DNA of 64,000 nucleotides from an uncultured SAR116 cluster alpha proteobacterium (GTDB lineage Bacteria; Pseudomonadota; Alphaproteobacteria; Puniceispirillales; Puniceispirillaceae), in NCBI GenBank assembly GCA_902559985.1, contig CACEJY010000003.1, forward strand, positions 1 through 64,000, given 5' to 3'. Both the position numbers and the translations under genes were made by a program. The notes beneath the pieces are model-generated. The model worked only from the letters and a program-made list of their open reading frames with translations. It was not told the DNA's origin and searched no databases. Positions 1-8,963 of the stretch are shown here, one piece after another; the first letter of the stretch is position 1; every line of letters begins with the position of its first letter.

Positions 1-217
1 GCAAAAGAGCCATGCCTTGATCTTTGCAAAATGCAATGGCAGCTTCGATGTCATCGTTAGTTTTAGGAATGACAACACCATGCGGCATCATTTGATAGAT
101 TGATGCATCAGTGGCGTAACGGCCACAGGTAAAGCCATCAACATGGAGCTCACCTTCTAGTGATCGTTTTAAATTTTCAAGCCCCGGTAATTTCTTGCTA
201 TTTGCCATAAGAGACAT
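1..217 (-). CDS. FAD-linked oxidase, N-terminal fragment (GlcD/YdiJ-like)
   Basis: This is the N-terminus of a minus-strand gene cut by the left edge of the window. About 72 residues are visible and it is not in the ORF track. The translation contains 'GRYATDASIYQMMPHGVVIP' followed by a segment rich in Asp and Ile. That is the usual opening of the FAD_binding_4 domain in large FAD/Fe-S 2-hydroxyacid oxidases (glycolate oxidase, D-2-hydroxyglutarate or D-lactate dehydrogenase types). Two in-frame ATGs are possible (217 or 208) and neither has a strong ribosome site. It is divergent from the aminotransferase at 351, which acts on glyoxylate in its family, so a 2-hydroxyacid or glyoxylate theme is plausible. 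The substrate cannot be told from this fragment. Confidence 0.7.
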   Translation of the reverse strand, partial: MSLMANSKKLPGLENLKRSLEGELHVDGFTCGRYATDASIYQMMPHGVVIPKTNDDIEAAIAFCKDQGMALL

Positions 218-224
218 CCAGAAT

Positions 225-236
225 ATTGTATACAAT
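225..236. promoter_or_regulatory. Perfect palindrome ATTGTATACAAT in a divergent promoter region
   Basis: A perfect 12-bp palindrome lies between two divergent genes, only 8 bases upstream of the oxidase start. A related half-site, GCTATACAAAG, follows about 15 bases later. TTGTATACAA-type palindromes are typical of operators for FCD-subfamily GntR regulators, which often control hydroxyacid and sugar-acid genes. The role as an operator is inferred. No GntR gene is visible in the window. Confidence 0.35.
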
Positions 237-350
237 TAAGTTTTATAGCTATACAAAGAAATACTCAAACACAATCTTACGTGGTTGAAGCAACTAAATA
301 AAAGGCTCTTTCGATAAGCAGGCCATCATTTTGAAATCGAGAATTGTTTC

Positions 351-1523
351 ATGTCCAAATCTTACAATGCTGGTCGTCATTTTCTTCAGATACCTGGCCC
401 TACGAATGTGCCAGATCGGATTCTCCGGGCAATGGATTACCCGACGATTGATCATCGCGGACCGCAATTCGCTGAAATTGGCACAAAATGTCTTTCTGGT
501 ATGAAAACCATCTTCAAAACAAAAAGCCATACAGTAATTTTCCCGGCATCTGGGACTGGGGCGTGGGAGTCAGCTTTGGTAAATTGTCTGCAAGATGGCG
601 ATTTAGTGCTTATGGTTGAGACTGGCCATTTTGCGAGTCTGTGGCATAAGATGGCGACGCGACTTGGTATTGAGACCGAGTTTCTTAAGACGGATTGGCG
701 TCGTGGGGTTGACCCCCAGCAAATTGAAGATCGTCTTAGGCAGGATATGGATCAAAAGATCAAAGCCGTTTGTGTTGTACATAATGAAACGTCAACCGGA
801 TCAACCTCGCGGATTGCGGATGTCCGATTGGCAATGGATAATGCTGGTCATAACGCACTACTACTTGTCGATACGATCTCATCCCTAGGTTCAATTGATT
901 ACCGACACGATGAATGGGGCGTGGATGTTACGGTTGCCGGTTCGCAAAAGGGGCTAATGCTACCGCCCGGACTATCATTTAATGCTGTATCGGAAAAAGC
1001 GTTGGCTTTAGCCCGCAAAGGTGGTATGCGCCGAAGTTATTGGGATTGGGAAGACCAGATTGCTGCCAACAAGGAAGGGGCTTTCCCCTATACGCCCGCA
1101 ACCAACCTTTTATACGGACTAGCCGAAGCTATTGATATGTTGCATGAAGAGGGGCTGGACAATGTGTTCCGGCGGCATGATCGGCATGCCGCTGCCACGC
1201 GAAAAGCGGTGCAAGCATGGGGTCTTGAAGTGCTGTGTCAGGAACCAAAAGATTTTTCTAGCTCGTTAACGGCGGTGCTTCTTCCAGCTGGACACGATGC
1301 CGATGCATTTCGTGCTGGTGTTCTAAAACACTTTAACATGTCGCTTGGTAATGGTTTGTCTCGGTTAGCCGGCAAGGTGTTCCGTATTGGACATCTCGGT
1401 GATTTCAATGATCTCATGCTGCTTGGGACTTTAAGCGGGGTTGAAATGGGCCTCTCAAAAGCGGATATACCGCACCAAAAAGGCGGCGTTGATGCGGCGA
1501 TGAATATACTTAAAGGTGATTAG
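351..1523 (+). CDS. Serine-glyoxylate-type aminotransferase (class V, PLP)
   Basis: This 390-residue class-V aminotransferase opens with 'FLQIPGPTNVPDRILRAM', the signature of the serine/alanine/aspartate-glyoxylate aminotransferase group. The PLP lysine lies in 'VAGSQKGLMLPPGLSFN' at about residue 200, preceded by the 'LLVDTISSLGS' aspartate motif. Length matches the family (about 390-400). The likely reaction is transfer of an amino group from serine (or alanine or aspartate) to glyoxylate, giving glycine, in the serine cycle or in photorespiratory-type glyoxylate handling. It could be the aspartate-glyoxylate enzyme of the beta-hydroxyaspartate cycle (BhcA), but the bhcBCD partners are not next to it. 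The enoyl-CoA hydratase downstream may be co-transcribed, with a gap of 64 bases. Confidence 0.85.
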   Translation: MSKSYNAGRHFLQIPGPTNVPDRILRAMDYPTIDHRGPQFAEIGTKCLSGMKTIFKTKSHTVIFPASGTGAWESALVNCLQDGDLVLMVETGHFASLWHKMATRLGIETEFLKTDWRRGVDPQQIEDRLRQDMDQKIKAVCVVHNETSTGSTSRIADVRLAMDNAGHNALLLVDTISSLGSIDYRHDEWGVDVTVAGSQKGLMLPPGLSFNAVSEKALALARKGGMRRSYWDWEDQIAANKEGAFPYTPATNLLYGLAEAIDMLHEEGLDNVFRRHDRHAAATRKAVQAWGLEVLCQEPKDFSSSLTAVLLPAGHDADAFRAGVLKHFNMSLGNGLSRLAGKVFRIGHLGDFNDLMLLGTLSGVEMGLSKADIPHQKGGVDAAMNILKGD

Positions 1524-1587
1524 ATGCGGCAAAGCACTGGCGTTGCAAGTGCACACCAGGTTAGGTTGTCATCAGGAGGGCGGCAAC

Positions 1588-2400
1588 ATGAGCACCGATG
1601 ACATGCATACTGATTGTGATGAATTACTTGTTCATATTGACAATCATATTGCTCATGTGATTTTGAACCGGCCAAATTCTCGCAATGCCCTAACGTTCAA
1701 TATGTATGAAAATCTTGCGGAGATTTGCTCCAGAGCTGGCACGGCTGATGATAGCAGACATATCAAAGCTATTATCATTTCAGGAGCTGGCGACAAAGCT
1801 TTTGCCGCGGGGACTGATATTGGTCAATTTACTGATTTTACCAATGCCGAGGACGGGCAGGCTTATGAAGCCCGGATGGAGACTGTAATCAGTCAGATTG
1901 AGACATGCAAAGTGCCGGTGATAGCCGCGCTTCACGGCGCTGTGACGGGAGGTGGGCTGGTGATTGCATCTGCTGCCCATGTTCGAGTTGCCAGCACGGA
2001 CGCGGTTGTAGGTATGCCAATTGCCCGCACCCTTGGCAATTGCCTGGCAATATCGAATTTGCGGCGCCTTACAGCGTTATTTGGCGAGTCCCGTGTTGCT
2101 CATATGATTTTGACCGCTGAATTGATGGATGCGGATGGCTTGCTTGCAAGTGGCTTTGTTCATGAAATTCTAACTGATCAGCATGCGTTGATGGCACGCG
2201 CTACAGAGATTGCCAACCGCATGAAAACGATGGCACCTTTGACTATTCAAGCCAGCTTAGAAGGGTTGCGCCGTCTGCGTAATGCCGTTCCCTTGCCAAA
2301 TGATCGAGATTTAATAAAACGCAGCTATGTTAGTGCTGATTTTGCTGAAGGGGTTCGTGCCTTTTTGGAAAAGCGAAAACCTGAGTGGCAGGGCAAATAG
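1588..2400 (+). CDS. Enoyl-CoA hydratase/isomerase family protein
   Basis: This is a crotonase-fold protein of about 270 residues. The start is set at the ATG at 1588 because AGGAGG lies 8 bases upstream (1574-1579). The track start at 1516 would add 24 residues with no homology pattern and overlap the aminotransferase. Crotonase features seen: 'ILNRPNSRNALTFNMY' near the N-terminus, the oxyanion-hole stretch 'GDKAFAAGTDIGQF' (the usual Ala-Gly-Asp region) and 'GAVTGGGLVIASAAH'. The catalytic Glu pair of a true hydratase is not evident in the second region (Gly-Met-Pro-Ile follows), so the reaction may be isomerisation, hydrolysis or another acyl-CoA conversion. It probably sits in an operon with the aminotransferase. 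Confidence 0.75.
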   Translation: MSTDDMHTDCDELLVHIDNHIAHVILNRPNSRNALTFNMYENLAEICSRAGTADDSRHIKAIIISGAGDKAFAAGTDIGQFTDFTNAEDGQAYEARMETVISQIETCKVPVIAALHGAVTGGGLVIASAAHVRVASTDAVVGMPIARTLGNCLAISNLRRLTALFGESRVAHMILTAELMDADGLLASGFVHEILTDQHALMARATEIANRMKTMAPLTIQASLEGLRRLRNAVPLPNDRDLIKRSYVSADFAEGVRAFLEKRKPEWQGK

Positions 2401-2415
2401 GGGGATGATGTGGGT

Positions 2416-4098
2416 TTATTGGGTTGCTAATTTATTTATGGCACTAACCACCGCACGGATCGGCGCGAGTGTAATTGAGGTATCAATTCCAACTCCAAAG
2501 ACCGAATGTTGCGTGTCATTTAGGTCATGTACCAGTTCCACATAGGCGGCAGCTTCAGCCTTAGAAGTAGCTGAACGAGTGTTTTGGCCAAAATCAGCAA
2601 GCCTGAAACTAAGCCCAAATTCATTGCGCATCGCATCAACAAAAGCCGATATTGGTCCGTTACCAGTAGCGCTAATGTCAACTTTTCTACCATCATGCAG
2701 CAGCGTCGCGGTAATACGTTCAGCCTCGCTGGCCCGGCTGGCTCGGCCAGATTCAAAATTCATAAGCTCAAACGGGCCCTGTGGGTTGATGTAATGCTCT
2801 TCGGCTAGCTCCCAGATGCGTTGACTAGTAATTTCTTTTCCAGTCGTGTCAGCCTCATTCTGAACAATGCTAGAAAATTCAATCTCAGCTTTGCGGGGCA
2901 ATCGTACGTGGTGATCCGCCTCAAGTAGATAGGCTGCACCAGCTTTCCCTGATTGTGAGTTCACTCGAATAATAGCCTCAAATGTACGGCCAATATCTGC
3001 GGGATCAATTGGTAAATAGGGAACCTCCCATACATCGTCATTTGCCTCTGCTAAAGCTTCTATACCTTTTCGGATTGCATCTTGGTGGCTGCCTGAAAAT
3101 GCGGTGTGGACTAATTTTCCGGCATAGGGATGACGTTCGTGAACAGGTAATTGGTTGCAAAATTCGGCAGTTTCAATCAAATTATTTATGTCAGAAAAGT
3201 CCAGATTTGGATTAACACCTTGAGTAAACATGTTTAAACCAAGTGTAACCAAATCTACATTGCCAGTGCGTTCGCCATTGCCAAATAGAGTTCCTTCTAC
3301 ACGGTCTGCTCCCGCCATTAGCCCAAGTTCAGTTGCTGCAACCGCGCAGCCCCGATCATTATGCGGGTGCAGTGATAAGACAACTGACTCACGATTACTA
3401 AAATTGCGGCCCATCCATTCTATTTGGTCTGCGTAAATATTCGGTGCTGACATTTCAACTGTGGCGGGTAGGTTGATAATCGTTGGATTTTCTGGGGTTG
3501 ATTGCCAGATCTCCATTACTGATTCACACACATCAAGCGCGTAATCAAGTTCAGTGCCAGTGAAGCTCTCAGGACTATATTGTAAGCGCAGGTTGTCTGC
3601 TCCGGCATTTGCCAAACGGTCCGCCACCATCTTTGCTCCGTCGGTCGCTATTCGCTTGACGCCGTCACGATCTGCTTTAAAGACAACCCGCCGTTGCAAG
3701 GTGCTTGTCGAATTATAAAGATGCAAAATGGCATTGGGAGCGCCGCGTAGTGAGTCAACTGTCCGATCAATCAGATGTTCGCGTGCTTGTGTAAGCACTT
3801 GAATCGTCACATCAGCGGGCACGTGACCACCTTCAATCAATTCCCGCAGGAAATTGAAATCAGTATCTGATGCAGCGGGGAAGCCAACTTCAATTTCTTT
3901 GAAGCCCATTGCCACCAGCATTTCGAACATTTTCATCTTGCGGACACTATCCATGGGTTCGATGAGCGCTTGATTGCCGTCGCGCAAATCGACCGAACAC
4001 CAGACAGGTGCTGATTTGATCTTGCGATTAGGCCATTGCCGGTCGCTCAGATCGGGACCGATAAATGGGCGGTATTTTTCATGACGCAGACTAGGCAT
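2416..4098 (-). CDS. leuA: 2-isopropylmalate synthase
   Basis: This is the long-form LeuA of 560 residues. It condenses acetyl-CoA with 2-oxoisovalerate, the first committed step of leucine synthesis. The HMGL-like TIM barrel begins at about residue 30 with 'WCSVDLRDGNQALIEPMD', where the Arg-Asp pair is catalytic and metal-binding. Further on come 'SLHPHNDRGCAVAATELG' (metal His-x-His) and 'GNGERTGNVDL'. 'AFSGSHQDAIRKG' marks the end of the barrel. The last 120 or so residues form the LeuA regulatory dimer domain that binds leucine. It is convergent with the hydratase gene (15-base gap) and divergent from lepA. The start has little Shine-Dalgarno sequence. An upstream leucine leader peptide was looked for and not seen. 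Confidence 0.95.
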   Translation of the reverse strand: MPSLRHEKYRPFIGPDLSDRQWPNRKIKSAPVWCSVDLRDGNQALIEPMDSVRKMKMFEMLVAMGFKEIEVGFPAASDTDFNFLRELIEGGHVPADVTIQVLTQAREHLIDRTVDSLRGAPNAILHLYNSTSTLQRRVVFKADRDGVKRIATDGAKMVADRLANAGADNLRLQYSPESFTGTELDYALDVCESVMEIWQSTPENPTIINLPATVEMSAPNIYADQIEWMGRNFSNRESVVLSLHPHNDRGCAVAATELGLMAGADRVEGTLFGNGERTGNVDLVTLGLNMFTQGVNPNLDFSDINNLIETAEFCNQLPVHERHPYAGKLVHTAFSGSHQDAIRKGIEALAEANDDVWEVPYLPIDPADIGRTFEAIIRVNSQSGKAGAAYLLEADHHVRLPRKAEIEFSSIVQNEADTTGKEITSQRIWELAEEHYINPQGPFELMNFESGRASRASEAERITATLLHDGRKVDISATGNGPISAFVDAMRNEFGLSFRLADFGQNTRSATSKAEAAAYVELVHDLNDTQHSVFGVGIDTSITLAPIRAVVSAINKLATQ

Positions 4099-4308
4099 CA
4101 GCTTTTTTAATCCCTTATTCTGAAATTTTTAATAATGCCCCAAAGGGAACACAATCCGACTATAAGCGCAACTGCCAATAGGAAACAGGAAAAAGATCCT
4201 AAATCTTCGTTTCCGCCTTTGATTAAATGCGGTAATTCGCCAAAAATTGTTGTATAGAAATGGCTTAAAAGTCATTTTTATCCAAATTGTGGGACTGCGT
4301 CATAAATC

Positions 4309-6111
4309 ATGACCAAAATTGAAAAAATCCGTAATTTCTCAATCATCGCGCACATTGATCATGGCAAATCAACAATAGCTGACAGATTGATTCAGGTCTG
4401 TGGGGGGTTGAGTGACCGTGAAATGAAAGAACAGGTTCTTGATAGTATGGATATTGAGCGCGAGCGCGGTATCACCATTAAAGCGCAGACGGTTCGTCTG
4501 GAATATAAGGCGCAAGACGGCACTGAATATGTGCTTAATTTAATGGACACTCCGGGTCACGTTGATTTTGGTTACGAAGTATCACGATCCTTATCTGCCT
4601 GTGAAGGATCACTCCTTATTGTTGATGCCAGTCAGGGCGTCGAAGCGCAAACGCTGGCAAATGTCTATCAAGCGATTGATGCTGACCATGAGATTGTGCC
4701 TGTTCTGAACAAGATTGATCTTCCAGCTGCCGAACCTGAGAGGGTTAAGACGCAAATTGAAGAAGTAATTGGCCTGCCAGCTGGGGATGCAATCGCAGCT
4801 TCAGCAAAAACTGGCGACGGTATCAACGATATTCTTGAAGCTCTTGTAACCAAATTACCACCGCCACAAGGCGACGCTGATGCGCCGTTGCAGGCGTTGC
4901 TGGTTGATAGTTGGTACGACGCTTATTTGGGCGTCATGACATTGGTTCGAGTGCGTGAAGGGGTGCTCAAAAAAGGCATGAGGATTAGAATGATGGCAAC
5001 TGGAGCCACCCATGTGATCGAACGGGTTGGGGTGTTTGCTCCAAAGCCGATAGCTCTTGATCAGCTCGGACCGGGGGAAATTGGCTTTATTAATGCTGGG
5101 GTGAAACGCGTTGCTGACGCGAAAGTAGGCGATACAATCACCGAAGAGCGGCGTCAAACTGATGAGGTATTGCCCGGTTTTGCGCCGTCGGTGCAGGTGG
5201 TATTCTGCGGCTTATTTCCTGTTGATACAAATGATTTTAGTGGGCTACGTGAAGCCCTCGAGAAACTATCATTAAATGATGCGTCATTTTCCTTTGAGGC
5301 GGAAACATCTGCGGCGTTGGGCTTTGGCTTTCGGTGCGGGTTTTTGGGATTGTTGCACATGGAAGTAATCCGCGAACGATTGACCCGGGAGTTTAATTTA
5401 GATCTTATATCAACTGCCCCATCAGTGGTCTATCAAATGACACTAACAGATGGCAAAAAGTTGGATCTTCATAACCCTGCCGATATGCCCGAAGTTACTC
5501 GTCTATCGTCAATTGAAGAGCCATGGATCAAAGCCACCATTATGACGCCAGATGACTTTCTAGGACCAGTTTTAACCCTATGTACTGAACGTCGCGGCGA
5601 ACAGATAGATCTGACTTATGCGGGTAATCGGGCAATGGCCGTTTACCGGTTACCGCTCAACGAGGTTGTTTTTGATTTTTATGATCGATTGAAATCAATC
5701 ACCCGTGGATATGCCAGCTTTGATTATGCCCTTGACTCCTATCGAGTCGGCGACCTCGTAAAGGTATCGATTCTTGTTAACGGTGACCCCGTGGATGCCT
5801 TATCAATGATTGTGCACCGCGATCAAGCCGAGGGAAAAGGCAGGGCCATTTGTATCCGGCTAAAGGATCTTGTTCCACGCCAAATGTTTAAGGTCGCGCT
5901 CCAAGCGGCGATTGGAGGCAAGATTATCGCCCGTGAAACCATTGCAGCTTTGCGAAAAGATGTAACCGCGAAATGTTATGGTGGGGATATAAGCCGAAAG
6001 AAAAAGTTACTCGAAAAGCAGAAAGAGGGTAAGAAGAAGATGCGGCAGTTCGGTAAGGTTGAAATCCCACAGAATGCATTTTTTGAGGCCTTGAAGATGG
6101 GGGATAACTGA
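4309..6111 (+). CDS. lepA: Elongation factor 4 (back-translocating GTPase LepA)
   Basis: This 600-residue translational GTPase has the LepA domain plan: G domain, EF-Tu-like domain II, two EF-G-like domains and the unique C-terminal domain. Motifs seen: P-loop 'AHIDHGKST' (residues 14-22), switch I '[12 protein letters not shown]', 'DTPGHVDF' (G3) and 'NKIDLP' (G4). The C-terminal lysine-rich '[18 protein letters not shown]' is characteristic of LepA. It acts on ribosomes under ionic or thermal stress. It has its own promoter region shared with divergent leuA (4099-4308). The full length and the ATG start at 4309 fit the family. Confidence 0.97.
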   Translation: MTKIEKIRNFSIIAHIDHGKSTIADRLIQVCGGLSDREMKEQVLDSMDIERERGITIKAQTVRLEYKAQDGTEYVLNLMDTPGHVDFGYEVSRSLSACEGSLLIVDASQGVEAQTLANVYQAIDADHEIVPVLNKIDLPAAEPERVKTQIEEVIGLPAGDAIAASAKTGDGINDILEALVTKLPPPQGDADAPLQALLVDSWYDAYLGVMTLVRVREGVLKKGMRIRMMATGATHVIERVGVFAPKPIALDQLGPGEIGFINAGVKRVADAKVGDTITEERRQTDEVLPGFAPSVQVVFCGLFPVDTNDFSGLREALEKLSLNDASFSFEAETSAALGFGFRCGFLGLLHMEVIRERLTREFNLDLISTAPSVVYQMTLTDGKKLDLHNPADMPEVTRLSSIEEPWIKATIMTPDDFLGPVLTLCTERRGEQIDLTYAGNRAMAVYRLPLNEVVFDFYDRLKSITRGYASFDYALDSYRVGDLVKVSILVNGDPVDALSMIVHRDQAEGKGRAICIRLKDLVPRQMFKVALQAAIGGKIIARETIAALRKDVTAKCYGGDISRKKKLLEKQKEGKKKMRQFGKVEIPQNAFFEALKMGDN

Positions 6112-6156
6112 TCAATCATTTGTCTTTTTGAGGGGATTTACCTTGAGACACTCAGA

Positions 6157-6525
6157 TTATTTTTCACCTTGTCGTTTTAAGGAGCGCACCCTGCCTTTAC
6201 GTCCAGATGGGCGTTCAAGGGATAGCGATAACCAATAGAAAATCATGCATAGCCCAAATAGGACAAGTGCGGCTGGCCAACTTAAAACTGTTGATACAAA
6301 AGGATGCCATAAAAAAGGTGAGCAATCGAGAGCTCTTATAAGGCTGCAAGGGTCAATGTAGCGGCTGACAACGGCTTCGGCGACCTGCAGCGATCCGGGG
6401 TTGTTTGAATACCATAATTTGCCAAGCGGTGCGCTGGCAGTGTAAATGTTTGTTAAATCCTGCCAAATTGCATAGCCTGCTCCAAAGAGAGAGAATATAG
6501 CGAAGATGTTAAAAACATATTTCAT
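6157..6525 (-). CDS. Small two-helix membrane protein, unknown function
   Basis: I do not recognise a named family, though similar small membrane proteins occur in alphaproteobacteria. The ORF track gives 148 residues. I prefer the inner ATG at 6525 (122 residues), because 'MKYVFNIFAIFSLFGAGYAI' then starts directly with the first transmembrane helix. A second helix lies near residues 85-105 ('PAALVLFGLCMIFYWLSLSL'). Between them is a soluble loop with 'GKLWYSNNPGSLQVAEAVV' and two cysteines. The tail is basic. It is convergent with lepA. The function is unknown and nothing adjacent points to one. Confidence 0.6.
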   Translation of the reverse strand: MKYVFNIFAIFSLFGAGYAIWQDLTNIYTASAPLGKLWYSNNPGSLQVAEAVVSRYIDPCSLIRALDCSPFLWHPFVSTVLSWPAALVLFGLCMIFYWLSLSLERPSGRKGRVRSLKRQGEK

Positions 6526-6755
6526 GATAGTAGCATAGTGTTTGCATATTTCGTCGAATACAAGAAAATTATAAAATGTCAGCTTTGCTTCATGATTGGG
6601 CAAAGCCGATGCAAAAAGGCTGTTTTTAAAATTTCGAATTGGTTAGGTGCAATTTCTTCGATCTTGCAAGAAAGTTAAATGACCGAGGAGGGCAGATAAA
6701 TTGAATTCATTTGTTTTATATAATAGGGTCGTCTTGTGATTTTTGATCCAAAGTT

Positions 6756-6845
6756 GGAGGGGTGGCCGAGTGGCTTAAGGCGCACGCTTGGAAAGCGTGT
6801 TGAGGGTAACACCTCACCGGGGTTCGAATCCCCGTCCCTCCGCCA
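6756..6845 (+). tRNA. tRNA-Ser (anticodon GGA)
   Basis: Ninety bases fold as a class II tRNA. The acceptor is GGAGGGG against TCCCTCC, followed by an encoded CCA end (6843-6845). The anticodon stem CACGC/GCGTG encloses the loop TTGGAAA with anticodon GGA at 6790-6792. A long variable arm (GTTGAGGGTAACACCTCAC) is typical of tRNA-Ser. The T-loop is GGTTCGAATCC. It reads UCC and UCU codons. No partial copy of its 3' end was noticed elsewhere in the window, so there is no direct evidence of tRNA-targeted integration. Confidence 0.98.
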
Positions 6846-7061
6846 TGTCCTTATCTGTTTTAATAAGCAGTTAGTTAACGCACAAAAAGATTAATACGGT
6901 GCTTTTTCTAGATTAGAAAAATTCCAACAAGCTTTGTTGTCAGGGTTTAACATTCGCGGTAATGATTAAAAAGTAATAAAAGTAGGTAGTTTGATTTTGG
7001 TAATTAACAAAAAATATGCTTAAAATCGGTACACCCGACAATCAGATTTTATGGAACAAGT

Positions 7062-7184
7062 ATGGGTTTCTTTTTTGGAATAGTTATAACATTGATCTTA
7101 GTTATATTTGCTTCAGATATTCAGTCACTAATGGTGGAGTCAGGCATCAGAGATAGTCTAATTACCTGGCTAGAGAGTTGGTAA
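7062..7184 (+). CDS. Possible 40-residue membrane microprotein
   Basis: This ORF is too short for the supplied track. It reads 'MGFFFGIVITLILVIFASDI...' and ends 'ITWLESW', giving one hydrophobic helix at residues 2-16 and an acidic, amphipathic tail. Only a weak GGAA-type ribosome site lies upstream. It sits between tRNA-Ser and a cNMP-binding gene in AT-rich DNA. One-helix microproteins of this layout are common in bacteria and often bind larger membrane proteins, but nothing here indicates a partner. Whether it is real is uncertain. Confidence 0.35.
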   Translation: MGFFFGIVITLILVIFASDIQSLMVESGIRDSLITWLESW

Positions 7185-7197
7185 TGACAACGATTAC

Positions 7198-7674
7198 TTA
7201 GTAATCTGAGAAAAAATCATTTTCAATGCGTTTTTGGATTGTTTTCAGTTTATCTGTCACTGCTCTGGAAACCTCATTTTGTTCCTTTGCTAACTGTATT
7301 AGCTTCTCAATATCCCTTGCATATCGCGCACTTTGTTCGTTTGAATCAACAAGCCGCAATTGAACATTCCGCAGCAACGCGGAGAGTATAGGGGAACCTT
7401 CCTGTAAATGTGCAATGTATATTTTGGGAACTAGTTGAGTTTTTACACCAATACTGCCTGCGCGAGCAGTGACGGAGCGTTTTTTATCTAATAACAGCGA
7501 AGCTTCACCAAAAATTTCAGACGGGCCAATAGTATTAAGCTTGAGTCCCCGTGGGGTAAAAATATCAACTTCACCCTCAATTATGTAATAAGCATTGAAT
7601 GAGGGAGTGTCATAATCATAAATAAGAGCGTTTGGCTCCCAAGTTTTGATTGATAATTCACCACTATTTTCCAT
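7198..7674 (-). CDS. Stand-alone cyclic-nucleotide-binding domain protein
   Basis: This 158-residue protein has a CRP-like beta-roll at about residues 10-115. It includes 'YYIIEGEVDIFTPRG' and the phosphate-binding cassette 'IFGEASLLLDKKRSVTARA', where Gly-Glu and the later Arg are the residues that contact cyclic nucleotide in the family. After the domain come about 45 residues of charged, probably coiled-coil helix ('YARDIEKLIQLAKEQNEVSR'). There is no DNA-binding helix-turn-helix and no enzyme domain. It is therefore a sensor without a visible output, perhaps acting by protein-protein contact. It has its own minus-strand transcript. The effector (cAMP, cGMP or none) cannot be told. Confidence 0.75.
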   Translation of the reverse strand: MENSGELSIKTWEPNALIYDYDTPSFNAYYIIEGEVDIFTPRGLKLNTIGPSEIFGEASLLLDKKRSVTARAGSIGVKTQLVPKIYIAHLQEGSPILSALLRNVQLRLVDSNEQSARYARDIEKLIQLAKEQNEVSRAVTDKLKTIQKRIENDFFSDY

Positions 7675-7837
7675 GAATTAAGTTTCCACAAGCGCCATTG
7701 ATCATGACTAGGCTGATGGTCTGTTAGTCAAAACAGGTATACGGTCCGTTAAAGACCTAGCAATCTTAGAGGGCATTACATTACTGTCAACGTGAACTTT
7801 TCCTCTGCTAACATTGTTTGAAAAATTTCTGCGCTAC

Positions 7838-8011
7838 TCAACCGAAGGCCCCCCATGTGATGACGGCACAAACAAAAGCAATCAAAATTGCATAGTTTTT
7901 TGCTTCTTCAGCTGAATATCTCTCCACAAAGACCCAACGGAAAAAGAAAAACATGGCTACTCCAAACAGCGCTGATGCAACCAAGGGAGATCCAAATAAA
8001 GTCTCGTTCAT
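7838..8011 (-). CDS. Possible 57-residue membrane protein
   Basis: This ORF is absent from the supplied track. It starts at the ATG at 8011 and ends at the TGA at 7838-7840. The sequence opens 'MNETLFGSPLVASALFGVAM' and continues into 'FFFFRWVFVERYSAEEAKNY' and 'AILIAFVCAVITWGAFG'. That predicts two transmembrane helices joined by a short charged loop. A GGAG/GGGG-rich stretch precedes the ATG. The clean hydrophobic-charged-hydrophobic pattern argues for a real gene. The function is unknown. The neighbouring bases 7675-7837 and 8012-8216 show nothing further that I can support. Confidence 0.45.
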   Translation of the reverse strand: MNETLFGSPLVASALFGVAMFFFFRWVFVERYSAEEAKNYAILIAFVCAVITWGAFG

Positions 8012-8216
8012 AATTAGCCCCGATACTCCTTAGCTTGCTGAAATGACAAAAAATATGAAACTTATGAGTGATGCTATTAAGGTGGTTTGCATAATCGCCC
8101 CATTGGAATTGATCGACAAAATATTTGCCTTGAAAACCAGATTGATATTATAGCCAAATCCTGCACTTTAATTGAAATAAAAATAGGAATTTCCCTGAAA
8201 GGGCTTCCTATCTATG

Positions 8217-8954
8217 TCACCATGTTTCCGCGTAAGGACGGATGTCCATTTCATGTGTCCAGCCATCGCGCTGTTGGTGATGCAACGTCCAATAGGCTTC
8301 GGCAATGCTGCCCGGGTTCATTAAGGTGTCTGGAGGCAGGTAGTCGGGGTTTTTGCCTGCCTTCCGCAACCGGTCGCGCACGAACTCGGTGTTGACACCC
8401 GCATCAATAATAAGATGTGCCACATGGATGTTTTTTGGTCCAAGCTCCCGGGCCATTGACTGTGCTAGCCCGCGCAGAGCGAATTTTCCTGAGGCAAAGG
8501 CGGCATATCCCAAGCTGCCTCGCACCGAAGCGGTGGCTCCGGTGAAAAAGATTGAACCTTTTTGCCGCCCCACCATGTATTTTGCGGCCTCGCGTCCAGA
8601 CAGAAACGCCGCGTATGCGCACATTTCCCAGACCTTGCGAAAAACCCGCTCGGTTGTTTCTAGGACGGGAAAGCATACATTACCACCAACATTGAAGATA
8701 CAAATTTCTATGGGGCCAATCTTACCTTCGACGAGGGCAAACATTTCGGACGCAGTCTCTTCCCTGCGGGCATCCCATGTGAAACCCTGCGCGCTGCCAC
8801 CTGCTGTCTCGATTTCGGCGATCACCGGCGCAAGCTTTTTGGCGTGGCGACGGCCCATAACGATGTGAAATCCACCTTTAGCAAAACGCCTAGCAATTGC
8901 GGCACCAATATAGTCTCCGGCGCCGATGATCAAACAGATCGGTTTTGAGTTCAT
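8217..8954 (-). CDS. SDR-family oxidoreductase with a non-classical active site
   Basis: This is a 245-residue short-chain dehydrogenase/reductase fold. The Rossmann motif 'IIGAGDYIGAAIARRF' (residues 9-24) stands in for the usual TGxxxGIG, and 'GRRHAKK' suggests NADP. The position of the catalytic Tyr is occupied by Phe: the family YxxxK appears as 'FASGK' (residues 153-157), and the catalytic Ser position also looks replaced ('GATAS'). The rest ('FALRGLAQSMARELGPKNIH') is typical of a known SDR subgroup with this substitution. It may be a reductase with altered chemistry or a non-catalytic paralogue. It forms a pair with the GST gene upstream (9-base gap). Confidence 0.8.
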   Translation of the reverse strand: MNSKPICLIIGAGDYIGAAIARRFAKGGFHIVMGRRHAKKLAPVIAEIETAGGSAQGFTWDARREETASEMFALVEGKIGPIEICIFNVGGNVCFPVLETTERVFRKVWEMCAYAAFLSGREAAKYMVGRQKGSIFFTGATASVRGSLGYAAFASGKFALRGLAQSMARELGPKNIHVAHLIIDAGVNTEFVRDRLRKAGKNPDYLPPDTLMNPGSIAEAYWTLHHQQRDGWTHEMDIRPYAETW

Positions 8955-8963
8955 ACCGTCATC

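Noticed and set aside
351-1523. Aspartate-glyoxylate aminotransferase of the beta-hydroxyaspartate cycle
   Set aside because: The other three cycle genes (bhcB, bhcC, bhcD) are not next to it, so the broader serine-glyoxylate type name is safer.
6756-6845. tRNA-Ser as an integrase attachment site
   Set aside because: No integrase gene and no duplicated tRNA 3' end were noticed in the window.
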